DNA from: Dendrobium chrysotoxum
Lineage: Eukaryota; Streptophyta; Magnoliopsida; Asparagales; Orchidaceae
Direction: 5' to 3'
Assembly: GCA_019925795.1 (NCBI GenBank)
Contig: CM034301.1
Span: forward strand, 45,223,783 to 45,287,782
Length of the DNA stretch: 64,000 nt
The position numbers and the translations under genes were made by a program. Of this stretch, positions 35,960 through 48,401 are shown piece by piece. Each line of letters begins with the position of its first letter. Position 1 is the first letter of the stretch. A model generated the notes under the pieces. It made no database searches. It was not told the origin of the DNA and worked only from the letters and a program-made list of their open reading frames with translations.

Positions 35960-36371
35960 TTATAAACATGCCATATTTGGATATTACTCGGTTATCTAAT
36001 TAATACTCTAAAGCTTCCCAATATTCTTTAAGATCTTGATTTGAGCCCATATATTTGAGCCCATATGGGCTCAAATCAAACCGAGTTTGGTGTCGTTGGT
36101 TTCGTCTTAGTGAGGCGATTAATTTGACAGTAAGTTTACTGAAATTGGAGACCAAATTGTCCCAAATTTAATTTTGGAATATTCCTCACGATTTAAGCTC
36201 GATCAAGGTGCTTTTTAATGACATATCAATGATTTTGTTTGAAATATAGCAGAATATCTAATATATAACCATGATTTTCATATATTTATATTTTATATCA
36301 TTTTTTTATTTTTCTTTTTTAGAAGATTTTAAGCTAGCATCGCTTTTAGTTATTGAAAATTAATTCAAGGG

Positions 36372-37381
36372 ATGGAAGTAGTTCCAGGTACCTGGCAAGA
36401 GGAAGCTTTCGAAAGAAGCTTTGGATGAAAATCCCTCACCAACAAATGAAACTCAGAAGTCTGAAAGTGCAGTGAAACGACGTAATATATCTCGAACTTG
36501 CATCCATGAGGTTGCTTTTCCAGATGATTTCAGTTCATCAAATGATGAATCAATTCGTGGGACATTAGAGAATCCAATCTATGATGGAAAAATGGCTAAA
36601 ACATACCCATTTGAATTAGATCCATTCCAACAAGTTTCATTTGCTTGTCTAGAGTGGAATGAGTATGTCTTAGTGTCTGTTCACACTTCCGCTGGTAAGA
36701 CTGCAGTAGCTGAGTATGCCATCGCAATGTCCTTCCGTGACAACCAGAGGGTTATCTACACCTCACCCTTGAAAGCTTTAAGCAATCAGAAATACAAAGA
36801 GTTAAATCAAGAGTTTTTTGATGTTGGTTTGATGACTGGTGATGTGACCCTCTCACCTCATGCCAGTTGCCTAGTCATGACAACAAAGATACTCAAAGGA
36901 ATGCTCTACAGGGGTACATAATTACTAAAGGAGGTAGCATGTGTTATTTTTTATGAGATACACTATATGAAGGGTTGAGAAAGAGGGGTTGTATGTGAGG
37001 AGAACATAATGTTCTTACCACCAACAATCAAGTAGGTGTTTCTATTTGTGACCATGCCAAATACTAAAGAATTTGCTAAGTGGATATGCAAGTTGCAGAA
37101 ATAACCCTATCACATAGTTTACACAGACTTCAAGCCTACAGATTTTCATTAGCATGTGTTCCTAGTTGGTGGGTCTTATTTATACCTTATAGTGGATGAG
37201 AATGAGCAGTTTAAAGAGGATAATTTGGCAAAGCAGCAGAAGACATTCACAAAACAAAAGAATTAGGAGGATGGCCACAGAAATGGAAAAAATAAGAAGT
37301 CAGATTGCAGAGGGGGGTACTGCTTCAATATATTCTAACATATACAAGAGTGTTAAGGTTTATCTTATCTTACTGGGTTGA
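36372..37381 (+). pseudogene. HEN2/MTR4-type helicase fragment, copy P2
   Basis: Same extent as P1. The 36421-36921 frame is open with Walker A written VHTSAGKT (Ala to Val at its first residue). It shares the KRRN variant and the GAAAGAAGCTTTGGATG context with P4 rather than P1/P3. A TAA follows Thr as in P1. Non-functional. Confidence 0.86.
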
Positions 37382-37500
37382 AGAGGAAGTGAAGAACATA
37401 TTTACTTTCTTGTTTGGTTGCATGACATCCATATATGTTGTCCCTATCTCATTTATAATATGGGCTTGATTGTTATTTCTATTTGTTGTTCATGCTTTAA

Positions 37501-37719
37501 AATATGAATGAGATAGGGACAACATATGTAGATGTCATGTAACCAAACAAGAAAGCACATATGTACTTCACTTCCTCTTCAATACAATAAGATAATATAT
37601 ACCCTTATAATCCTGTATATGCAACAATCTGCTGTAGCAATACCACCCTTTGCAATCCGGTTACTTGCTTTTCCATTTGGGTGACCATCCACTTAATTCT
37701 TTTGTTTTGTGAATGTCTC
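37501..37719 (-). repeat. Start of inverted arm Q2, interrupted by element 2
   Basis: The first 219 bases of the right arm (compare 28821-29040) end at GTCTC (37715-37719). There an LTR begins with TG. The rest of Q2 and R2 is absent from the window. Confidence 0.8.
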
Positions 37720-38170
37720 TGATTGATTGAAAAATATAGTTTTGAAAAGATTTAATTTTCTTTGGGAAATGTTTAATTTCTGAAATTTAAATTTTATAAT
37801 TGAACACTTATTATGAATGATACATCACCTTGAAAGGTGAACATATCGTTCCCTACTAAGTTCAGATTATAAATCTTGAGATTTAACTTTATTATTATAA
37901 TCAAGCTCAAGGAGAAAAAATATATGATCCCGAAGGATCAAAATGATGTTTAATCCATTGTTCGACTATAATAATTCAGATAAGAGATCATTAATTTCAT
38001 AATCAAAATTACGATGGTAATTGATATATCTATTCGGAGAAAGAAGATATCAATCACTGTCGATAGTTTGAATATGACGATAATGATCATTAGGTTTAAA
38101 TTTCCCAAAGATAATTAATTAAGAGTTTTAATAACTTGATTTTGAAATCAGGTTTGGGTTTCTAAATCTC

Positions 38171-38192
38171 CTACGAGCGCAAGCCCTTGTAG
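38171..38192. other. Conserved hairpin near LTR end of element 2
   Basis: CTACGAG, loop with GCAAGC, CTTGTAG, followed by TTAATTACATC. The stem differs from 18731-18752 at several positions yet still pairs. Confidence 0.5.
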
Positions 38193-41100
38193 TTAATTAC
38201 ATCATAGGAAACCAAAAATTTTCTATGAATACTCTCGATTAAAATAGCGATACAAATTTTATTTAAGATTTTAAAGCTTGAAGTCAAAGGAGGTAGGGAC
38301 TGGGATTTCAACAAGGATTGAATCAAAATTGAACACTTATTTCTGGAGTCAAAAGAGGAGAGGTAGGAGGTATTTTGAGATTCTGAATTATTTCAGAAAT
38401 ACCTCAAATTATCCTAAGTGTTGGGCTTGAATTTGATGGAAAGAGATTTAAGTTTGGATAATCGATTTTATTAGAAAGTGGGAATCAGATTCCCAGAGGT
38501 TGAGGTCTTAAGATTGAAAATCTACCTCAGAACCTAAGTCTAAAGTGGGTACTGAAAATCAGTGACCCAGATCCTAACTAATGCAATGCAGTCCTGGACT
38601 TACCCCAGCCTGGATTGGGGAGCCAACTAAACCACCTAAGCACTTCAAAACCATGGTGTCCGATCTTTTAAATGTAGAGTGGTTAGGGACGTTGTTTAAG
38701 ATAAGTTTTAAGGAGAGCGGGCCGACATCTAGAGCAGATCCTAATTGGCCCCTTAACATATGTTGGGTGAAATGTTTAAGCTAGAGATGCAATTAAGAAT
38801 TAGACTCAAATTTAATTTATTACTAATGCGATACATGCTAGTTGACTCGATTAAATGCTTAAATCAAAATGAAGTAGTTTTAAAATCATGCTTAAAAATA
38901 GGTTTTATCCTAGAGATTGCACAACATCCCCTTGGACAGAATTGCACCCTAATAGGACAGGTGGTCTGCCAAAATCCATAGGCGGGGAGGTGCCTAACAA
39001 GGTAGAGAAGATTCAATATGATGCATGAAAAACTCCCGGCGAGTCCGGGCTTACTTCTTAAAAGCGTTAGAGTTACTATCTGAGCCTAAAGTTTTTAAAT
39101 TTTGTTTAAGTAGAAATAGTTTTGATCGTACCCTCACGAGCCTCCGATCGGATTCCAGGCTAAATCAAATACGACATGTAAGATCGCCAAATAAACTACT
39201 AAAAGTATGTGGGTCCTTAATCGTAATCAACATCAAACAATCAATATTTAATTAAATCAATTAAATTAAAACTCAAATTGAAAGTCCATAGGCAAGTGCC
39301 TTTTAATTATACAACCCATGGTCTGCAGGAAAAGTAAAGTGGCCGGGTACCACTGAATACAACCTGGTTTCTAATCCTAAGACATAAGTGACTTTGAGAT
39401 TTGAGATTCTTCTCGTTCTTCACTTCTTCATCTTCTTGAAACTCCTTGGATCGTCAGGTCCGGATATCCAAATGAAAAGAAACTCCCCCTGAATAGGGGT
39501 GTTATCTTTTCTCTTTGGATATTCAAAAAGTCATCCTAATTAGGATCTCCAAATGGAGAGGAACTTTCCCCTAAGGGATGTTCCTTCCTCTTTGGATTCC
39601 AAATTGGATGCTTAGCATCTCAATCTCAAAGTACTTAACATTTACAACTCAAATATCATCTCAAATTATATTAATTAAAATTGAAAAATCTAGACTCGAT
39701 CCTGCATGGTTATCCTAATAATCAGCAGTTATATAAACATCTCAAGCAGTTAATAGATTAAAATTTAAATGCTCAATCACAGCCACACTTGGCCATGCTC
39801 TTTTAATTTTAAAGGGAGACTTAAGCAAATTTCTGGAGCACCTATGCAATTTAATATTATGATTTTGCCCCCCTTTAATTTAATGCCCTATATGAGCATG
39901 GCCACCTGCATAAGATTGAATTAGTATAAATCATCCCTAACCTAGGGATAGATCTAACGTACAATCAACCACATCACAGAGTGCAGTAAATAAATAAATA
40001 AACAATCACATCAATTCTATTACTAGCAAACAACATGCAGTGAAAGCTCGAAAACCCGGCACACAGCAGAAAAGTAAACACCGGCCTAGCCTAAGACTAG
40101 AGTTGGTTGTCCTAGCAAACTATCTAAAGTGTGTATAGAAGGCTGTATGGTTTTGATATGTCCTAAATAGGCACTTGATTGAAGTTGCTTGATGTTCTAG
40201 TTGGTTGGAGGCTTAAGGGAGAATTTAATTGAAGTTTAAATCTTAATGGTTTAAATTTGATTTTAAACTTGATTATGATTGTTCATTGGATAGCACCTTT
40301 ATTTCACACCGAGGCCGTGAAGTTTATTTCACCTTCCTTGGGGTTAATTTAATAGCCTCGAAGGCCTGGGTTATCTAGTGGTACCCGATATGATTAAATA
40401 ATTTACATTTGATTAAGCTTGAAGATTGATCAAATTTTATTCAATGTTAATTGATTATTGATTTAAATATTAACTTAAGATTTTCTAGAATTTTAAATGA
40501 TTTATTGAATTTTGGGAATTTTCTGGATTATTTTAATATTTAATTAAGGGGTCAAAAGTTGACTTTTTGATTTAAAGTGTTTTCTAGAAAGTTAATATTT
40601 TATTAAAATATTAGACCTTAATATGATCAGTTAGACAGTAAGTATGCTGAAATTGGATTTTTCTATATTTTATTATGAAGGTTTGACATTTTGACTAAAT
40701 TTTAAACCAGATTTGACCAAAAGTTGACTTTTTCAAAATTGATTGATTTCTAGAAATTTGATATTTTTGATAAATATTAGACCTTATTATGAGTTGAATG
40801 CCTTTGAGTTTGCTCAATTTATAGTTCATTTGAATTAGTTATGAATTTTTGAAATTTTGAGTATTATTTGAATTTTTTTAAATTGTTTAATTAAAGGCCT
40901 TTTTTGTGATTTGAATCCAAATGACCTCCAAACTCCTTGAAATCAACTCCAAAGGTCAGGAATGACCTAAGGAGTGATCTTCAAGTGTTTGGAAAATTTT
41001 TAGAATTTTTAATTATTTTTAATTAATTAAATTAATTAAATATTGAATTTTAATTAAACTTAAATTAAACTTAATTTTGAAGTCCAGTTAAAGGGCTTTT

Positions 41101-41869
41101 ATTTTTCATTGATTAAGGGTTCAATTCTGGTCAGTTTGAGATATTTTATGTAATTTTTAGACTTAATCTTGATTTATTAGAATTTTTGGAAGGTTTTAAG
41201 GCTTAATGAAGGTTTAATTTTGATTTAATTAATTGAGGGGCTTAATGACTTCAAAATTCAGTGGGAAATTTTTTTAGGGCTGAGAGTGTCACTAAGTTCA
41301 AGTTTTCAAAGTTTCAAGTCAATTTAAAATGTATCCTAATCATTAGAATTATTCTAAGTTTTCTAAATAAGTCCTTAATTATTGTCCTTAGTGATGTCAT
41401 TAGATTAAGGGGTTCAAATCAAAGTCACTAACCCTTAGAATACACCTAAATAATCATACCACAGCAAGATTAAATTTTAAATCTACATGCATAGGGTGAA
41501 ATGAATTTTCTATTATTTGAGTCAAATTTTGACCCATATGATAGAAAATTATACAGAGCTCAATCAAATGCTCAATTAGGGAAAGAAAAATCACAGAACA
41601 TAGCAAACATCCTATGATTATCCCCTACCAAAATTGAGCTCAAATGGGTGACAATAAAATGTTTAAATAACTAAAGATTAAATTCAATATTAATTAAATA
41701 ACTCCTAAGAAATACTTCAGAACTTAATGAAATCATTTTTAAATGATAGAGCTCTTCACCCTGAATCCATAGAGGTATTACATGAAACATTTGGATTAAA
41801 AATGAATTTTCTATGGATTTTTGAAGTTTTTGAGCATTTAAATATTTTTTTTAATCAAATTGGGTCAAA

Positions 41870-42095
41870 TCAGGCCGGCGGCGCCGCGGTTTGGACACGC
41901 GGCAAGATCCCGCATGGTTACTTAACCACGTCGGCATCCACGACAACCATCTGATCTGATCAAACCAGATCCGATCTAAGCGACAATATTAGGCCACATC
42001 ACTCGGGCGGTTTGGCCAGGAGACCCGCGTTCGATCCCCAGGCTAGTCGCGCGGTTCAGATTCGATCTGTTCGATCGGACGATCTAGATCTACCG
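41870..42095. other. GC-rich segment in LTR of element 2
   Basis: Starts GGCCGGCGGCGCCGCGG, in an otherwise AT-rich LTR, and includes GATCTGATCAAACCAGATC-like palindromes. It occupies the same relative place as the GC-rich segment of element 1. Confidence 0.55.
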
Positions 42096-42883
42096 AATTT
42101 TAACAGTTCAATTTGAATAAAAAAATTCAAAAGCTCAAAACACTCAAATTATTCAACCAAAATTCATGAAAATTGAAACATAGAATCATGGTAGCATAAT
42201 CTTCCAATGTCTGGAGTTTTAGGGCTCCATGCACTGTGGATTTACTACAGTTTCAATTTAAAGTTTAAAATTAAAATTGGAATAACTCACAATCTAGCTA
42301 TTTGATTTTTGAGATTTTAGATTCCTTCTGCTCCTGGAGAAGTCCCCTACAACTTTGATGAAGAGCTCAGGACCTGGTTCTGGCTGGATCTTGAGTTAAC
42401 TGGAAAAACCTTCTTTTTCTCTCTAGCTCCCTCTCTCTTCACCAATGAGGGTTTGAAGACTAAGATCTGATGAGGAAAAGCTTGAGACAGCTATAGAAAT
42501 ATCTGGAGAAGCTTTTGGAGAGCTTTTGGGGGCTTGAATAGCTCTGGAGGAAAGGGATTAAGTGAGAGAAGATAAAATGGAGAATGAGCTTAATCTTAGG
42601 GTTTGAAGCCTATTGAGATGTCCTCTAATTAAATGAATGGCTGGGATTCAATGAGGAAGCTCTTAGATGATTGCCACATGTCCCCCAAATAGTTATAGAG
42701 GAGGGGAATAAAGGACAAAGGGGTACATCCTATGTGTAAAGGGATTTGGTCCCCACTTGAACATGTGGGAATGATCCAAACCATTGGATCCCCATCCAAG
42801 GGCTGGAATACACCCTAAGAAAGTTCTAGAGTCAGATTAGACAACTGGAATAGTTCAAAATTAAAAGGGATTAGTCTAATATG

Positions 42884-43920
42884 GGTTTTGACCATCTTTG
42901 ACCATTCTTTAACCCTTTGTTGACTTGATTTGACCAGTCAACAGTCAAGGGGTGGTGAGGTGATAGCCAAGGGGACCTAAGGAACTGGTTGGGTTGATTC
43001 CAAGGGAGTTTGATAGCTTAAAGGGGATTCAAAGCTTAAAGGTCTTGAGTTTGAATAAGTGGGAAAGGTTTTAAGGGGTTTAACCATGTGTTTACTGGTC
43101 AAATGATAATATTGACTATTGAGGTGGCAGCCAAGGGATCTCAAGAGCTAGTTGGACTGGTTTGGAAAGCCTTAATGCTAGAGTGTTGAGGTTTGAATGT
43201 ATTTGAAATTTGATTTAAAGTGGAAAGGCTTAAGGGTTTGAATTGGTCAACCTAGGTTGACTTGGTCAACTAGGTTGGCCTAGGGCTAGAATTTAGGCTA
43301 GAGCGACTTGATTTGATAAATAAAGTCTGGTAGAAGTGTTTTTAAGGTCTGGAATGGTCATCTAAATCAAATGACCTGTTTAGGCCCTTAATGGGCCTAA
43401 TGGGTCAACTAGGTTGACTTGGTCAACCAGGTTGACACAGGGTCAAGGATTAGGTCAAACCAGTTCAAAATGACATTTTGGGTCTACTGGTGGTGATCTC
43501 AAGGTCTGCAGAAGTCATTTGGTTAAAAAAACCTGTTTGGGCCCTTAATGGGTCTTTAGGTCAACCCTGGTTGACTTGGTCAACCAGGTGGGTCCAGGCT
43601 CTGGGAATGGGATCAACAGATTTAAAATGACATTTGGAGACCAATGGAGGTGGTCCCAAGGTCTGAGGAGGTTATTTGGTCAAAATGACCTATTTTGGCC
43701 TTAAAGGGCCTGTTTGGTCAACCTGGTTGACTTGGTCAACCAGATTGACCCAGGGGCTGGTTTTGGGTCCAATAGGTTGGGTTTGACATTTGAAACTTGC
43801 TGGAAGTGATTTCATTTGATTTGGAGCTCATTTGGTTCAAAGTGACTATTCACACCCCATAGGGGTATTTTGGTCATTTTGACCCCTAGTTAGCTAGGGG
43901 TCAAATTGAGTCCAAAAAAA
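42884..43920. promoter_or_regulatory. W-box-rich region in LTR of element 2
   Basis: By my count about 26 TTGAC(C/T) cores in about 1 kb, many arranged as GGTTGACTTGGTCAACC palindromes spaced roughly 150 bases apart. Same arrangement as element 1 although the surrounding sequence has diverged. Confidence 0.65.
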
Positions 43921-44461
43921 TATAATTTATTGCTCAATGGATTATAATCAAGGTTTTGGAAGAGATTTGAGGGTTTGGAGAAGGCTCCAAGGTCAGGATC
44001 CATTGGGTGGCAGGTCCAGTGGCATAGACTGTAAATATTTCAAGGTTTTACAACCTTTGGATTTCAATTCAGTTTCTGGGGTTAGAGATCTCAGAATGAG
44101 CTCAAATTTGTAGGGTTGCCTCTAGAGACATGTCACATCAGTGTGGAACTGACAGACCCTGAATCAGAGGTCATTTGATAGGATTTTGAAATGTTCAAAG
44201 GTTCACTGGAAAAGGCTTTCAGGACTTAGACCTTTGGCCTTTGAAATTTGATCTGGATTTCTGGTTTTGAGCTGAATTTTGAGTTTGAATGATAGGGTTT
44301 GAACTATTTAAATCATTTACAATCATTTGGGTGATTGTAGATGATTAGATAGGATTAAAGTCAGGTCAGAGGCTGTGACAGCTGGATCTGAATTGTTTAA
44401 AGGTTAGGATTGATCAGGGGTTTGAATTGAGTTAAACTCTAGATTGATTTGAGTCTTGAAT

Positions 44462-45140
44462 AAATTGATTTAAAGTCTGGGTTGGTCTAGAGTTTAAATG
44501 AATTTGAGGTCTAGATAGATCTAAGGTCTAGGAGAATCCTAAGACCTATATTGATCTATAGTCTGAGTAGGTCTAGGATATAGGTAGATCCTAGGATCTG
44601 AAGTCTGGAAGAATCCCAGGATTTAGAATAGATCTTGGGGGTCTGGAATCTAGGAAACATCCTAAGGCTTGGGATCTAGGAAAATCCTAGGATCTAGAAG
44701 AATCCTAGGATCTAGGAATCTTAAGATTTGGGATCTAAAAGGATCTTAGGATCTAGAGTAGATCCTAAAGTCTGATTTCTAGGAAGATCCTAGGGTTTGG
44801 AAGTCTTAGGGCCTGGGGTCTAGAATGATCCTGAGATCTATATGGATCTAGGAGAATCTTAGGGTCTGAATAGATCCTAGGGTCTAAGAATATTATATGA
44901 TCTAGAGTCTGGTAAAATCTTAGGGTCTAGAATAGATCCTAGGGTCTGAAATCTAGGAGGGTCCTAGAGTCTAGGTTAGTCTGGAGTTTGATTGAGTTAA
45001 GTTTTAAAATTAATATGAGATTAAATCAATTTGAGTCTGGATTGATGTTTAAAGCCTGGATTGATCTAAGATCAGCTTGATCCTAAGGTCAAGATTGATC
45101 CTAAGGATTGGTAAGATCCTAAGGTCTGGATTGGTCCTAC
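44462..45140. repeat. Degenerate palindromic minisatellite in U3 of element 2
   Basis: Built from variants of GGATCTAGGAAAATCCTAGG at intervals of roughly 20-40 bases. Individual units are self-complementary. Not present in element 1. Confidence 0.75.
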
Positions 45141-45167
45141 TAACCTCATACAAAAATGAGGTCAACA

Positions 45168-45672
45168 AATGGACCCCCAATATGTGTAATAGAATATAGT
45201 TCTATTGCACATATTGGCGTTGACCGAATAGAATGGTCAAGTCTGGGGTTTTGATCCTAAGGGAAAGAGAAATTTATCCCTGGGGAATCGGGGTTTAAAT
45301 AGATACTAGAGTAGTGCCACAGAAGGCGTACTCTACCACTAGTGGGTCTGGTCCTAAGGGAAAGGAAGAATCTATCCCTAAAGGAAAAGAAAGCCTGGGG
45401 TATCGTAGACGAAGGAAGAACTCCTAACCACAAAGGATTGACTTTAGATTTGATTCTAAGGAAAAGGAAGGTTTAACCTTATAAGATTAAATTTGAAATG
45501 ATACTAGGGTAGTGCTGGGGGCAGCGTACTCCACCACTAGTAGATCTAATCCTAAAGGAAGGGAAGTCCTAACCTTAGGAAGAAGAAGGTCTGGATGATC
45601 GTATAGAATGGAAGAGTTCCTAACATAGAGGATCGAGTCTAGATTTGATTCTAAAGGAAAGGAAATCCAAGA
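45168..45672 (-). repeat. 3' internal end of element 2 with about 195-bp tandem repeats
   Basis: Starts with the conserved G-run (45168-45181). Two repeat units share TAGTGC...GCGTACTC.ACCACTAGT (about 45310 and 45508). A third begins near 45629 and is cut near 45672, where non-element sequence begins. Confidence 0.65.
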
Positions 45673-46066
45673 AAGATTGTTATTTATTGACTGATTCAGA
45701 TTGGCTGAAGTGAGATATCCTATATAGGAAGGTGGGTGAACCGACTTTCTTTTAAATTATGGGTTTATGATGGAATCAAAATACAAGATACAAGATAGGA
45801 AGTTATAGGTGGACAAAATATGCCAATTAACATGAGTGATGACTCTAAAAATATAACCACCTAACACATTGTCACATAATTATGATATGATAAGATACCA
45901 AAAAAATACCATATAATTAGCTGGATGTTTGAATTTACATTCATATGAACATTTATATGCATGAATAACACGATGATTAAGGATAACATGAACATGCATA
46001 AATTATATGATACACTAGCATATAATGCATGATATGATACATTATCATGATGCATAAGGACAACAA
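45673..46066. other. Unique-looking AT-rich sequence upstream of the empty insertion site
   Basis: About 390 bp without gene or repeat. It should correspond to the sequence left of element 1, beyond the window edge. Confidence 0.5.
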
Positions 46067-47128
46067 TACATCATACACTTTATACATACTACATAAATAA
46101 CATGGACATAAAAATGATATTCATAATGTTGACTTGTATAGATAACTGATGGAATCCAAATAAGATTGCATTTAATTATAGTCTTCTTGTAGCTCTTTTC
46201 ATATGTTGGGATCGATCCGAGTCAATGATTATTGATCCATCACATTATTATAATTTATTGTACATACTAATTCACTATTCATACATACATCCTCCTATTT
46301 ATATGATTTGATAATATATATTATATTGACATTCTTAATGATTCCATGCATATTATTCTAATTTTCTGATTTTGGTGCAGTAGTAGGTTCAGGTGACCTC
46401 ATGGGTTTTTGCTCCTTATGTATATTTTAATGATTTTAGGGAAGGATAAGGAGCTGATGGAGTGAGGTAGATTTGATTATGAAGATAACTATTTATTTTA
46501 TTTTATTTATTTATTTTTTAGTAATTATTATATAAGAGGTATATTGATTGTAAAGATAAATTCATGACTTGTGTTAATGATTTTTGAAAGATGAAATGAA
46601 ATGCATATAGTTTGAGAATATGAAAATAAAATTTTGGTTAGGCGGTGTGTATTAGTTTGATATGAATGATTAGTAGTGACTTTAGTAGGTGATTAGAAAA
46701 TTTAACATAGATAATTCTTCCAAATTAAATTCTGAGGTCCCTCAACTACCCATTATTGGCTGCCATCAGCCGCCACCACCAGCCATAACTGTTGTCAGCA
46801 TTGATGGTTGATCACCATGATTTTGAATTTTATATTGCATTTATTTTACTTAAACAAAAAAGTAATCTGATGCAGTCTTTTACACTAATACAACTATTTC
46901 AAACATTTAAAATACATTACACTTTTTCAAACTGTATTTATTTTACCATGCATTTCTTTTTTAGCAAACCAAAATAACCTCTAAGTTAGTAAATTTGGCC
47001 TTTTGGATCCTCTCCCATTATCATGGCTATTAGAGATAATATTTAACAATTTGAGCCATTAAACTTATTTTGGATTACTGTGTTAATTTTTTTGTCAAAA
47101 TTATGATACTAAGGAAATTCAAGTCCAC
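46067..47128. repeat. Block X, copy 2, with unoccupied element 1 target
   Basis: Collinear with 25358-26419. TACATCATAC at 46067 is the site that carries the 27 kb element in copy 1. No gene seen. Confidence 0.75.
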
Positions 47129-47129
47129 T

Positions 47130-47702
47130 GAGTGTCGGCGGCTAGGCAAAGGTTTGGCGATGATCTGCGGCCTAGTAACGGTCTAATGGGAGTTCGGTGG
47201 GGGTTTGACATCGGTCAGTGATTGGACGGTTGTCCAATAATAATCGACGATCAGGCAGAGGCTCAATGTTAGTCACGATTGAGTGGTAATCCGATGATGG
47301 TTGGCGGTTGAGCGGAGGTCCATTGGTGGTCTGGTGTCTAGACGCTGGTCTGACTTCAGTCGTCATTTGGGTGGAGATCCGAGGAGGGAAATGGTCTGCA
47401 TATGGGTGGTGGTTAGATGGTTTACGGTTGGGTGGGGGTCAGATAGTCTACGATCGGGCAGAGGTCCGATAATGGTCAGGTGGCCTGGCGGTGGTCCGAC
47501 GGAGTTTGGTGGTTTAACGGTGGTCAACGGTGGGGTAGATGTACTGCTGTGGTCGGGCGGCCGAGCAATAGTTCGACAATGATTAGTGACCGAGGGAGAT
47601 ATGATGGTGGTCAGCGGCCAGGTAGTATTTTTAAAGATGGTTGGCAGCCAGGCGGATGTCTGACGGTGGTCGGACGGCCTAGCCGTGTTCCAGTTGGCCA
47701 AC
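47130..47702. repeat. G-rich degenerate minisatellite, copy P3
   Basis: Full-length partner of 26420-26992 with scattered substitutions. Confidence 0.7.
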
Positions 47703-47821
47703 AAAAATTTTTCTGTGGTGGTGCTTAGGTTGAACTCTAGATTCTTGAAGCCTCAAATCTCTCTCTCATCTCCAGCTAAAGGTTCTCCTTCATGTAGAGG
47801 GTGAGAGTCTATTTATAGGTT

Positions 47822-48004
47822 TTGAGAGTTACTTACCTCATAAATATGGAGACGATCCAGAGCAAATTTGGATTGCTCCATCATATGTCCCATAATGAAT
47901 CCTTCAATCATAGAGCATTCATTCAACATTTAGTTGCCTTAATGATGTCCAAATTAAGTGATCATGAGCTAGTTGGATTTATCTCATTGAGTTGCTTGAT
48001 TTGA
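47822..48004 (+). CDS. Short conserved open frame of unknown nature, copy P3
   Basis: 60 codons, starting MRVTYLINMET. Partner of 27112-27294. No recognised domain. Confidence 0.22.
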   Translation: MRVTYLINMETIQSKFGLLHHMSHNESFNHRAFIQHLVALMMSKLSDHELVGFISLSCLI

Positions 48005-48401
48005 TTAAAAACATACCATATTTGGATATTACTCGGTTATCTAATTAATACTCTAAAGCTTCCCAATATTCTTTAAGATCTTGATTTGAGCCCATATGGG
48101 CTCAAATCAAACCGAGTTTGGTGTCGTTGGTTTCCTCTTAGTGAGGCGATTAATTTGATAGTAAGTTTACTGAAATTGGAGACCAAATGGTCCCAAATTT
48201 AATTTTGGAATATTCCTCTTGATTTAAGCTCGATCAAGGTGATTTTTAATGACATATCAATGATTTTGTTTGAAATATAGCTGAATATCTAATATATAAC
48301 CATCATTTTCATATATTTATATTTTATATCATTTTTTATTTTTCATTTTTAGAAGATTTTAAGCTAGCATCGCTTTTAGTTATTGAAAATTAATTCAAGG
48401 G

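Larger units (their letters stand above)
37720..45167 (-). repeat. LTR of element 2
   Basis: Begins TGATTGATTG at 37720 and ends GTCAACA at 45167, matching the LTR ends of element 1. Only short blocks align with element 1, so this is a separate family of the same lineage. A TATA-like CTATAACT on the minus strand (42691-42700) is the best but weak promoter candidate. The remainder is AT-rich with no gene. Confidence 0.8.
37720..45672 (-). mobile_element. Truncated second Tat-like element (one LTR plus 3' internal end)
   Basis: The LTR spans 37720-45167 (about 7.4 kb) and is organised like that of element 1: U5-side hairpin, ACCCCAGCCTGG motif, GC-rich segment, W-box-rich U3, then the same G-run outside. 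Internal sequence continues to about 45672 and then stops abruptly. No coding domain or second LTR is present. The left target flank is GTCTC. Confidence 0.82.

Noticed and set aside
37720..45167. Element 2 as a plain solo LTR
   Set aside because: About 500 bases of internal 3' sequence with its G-run and tandem repeats follow the LTR, so it is a truncated element, not the product of LTR-LTR recombination.
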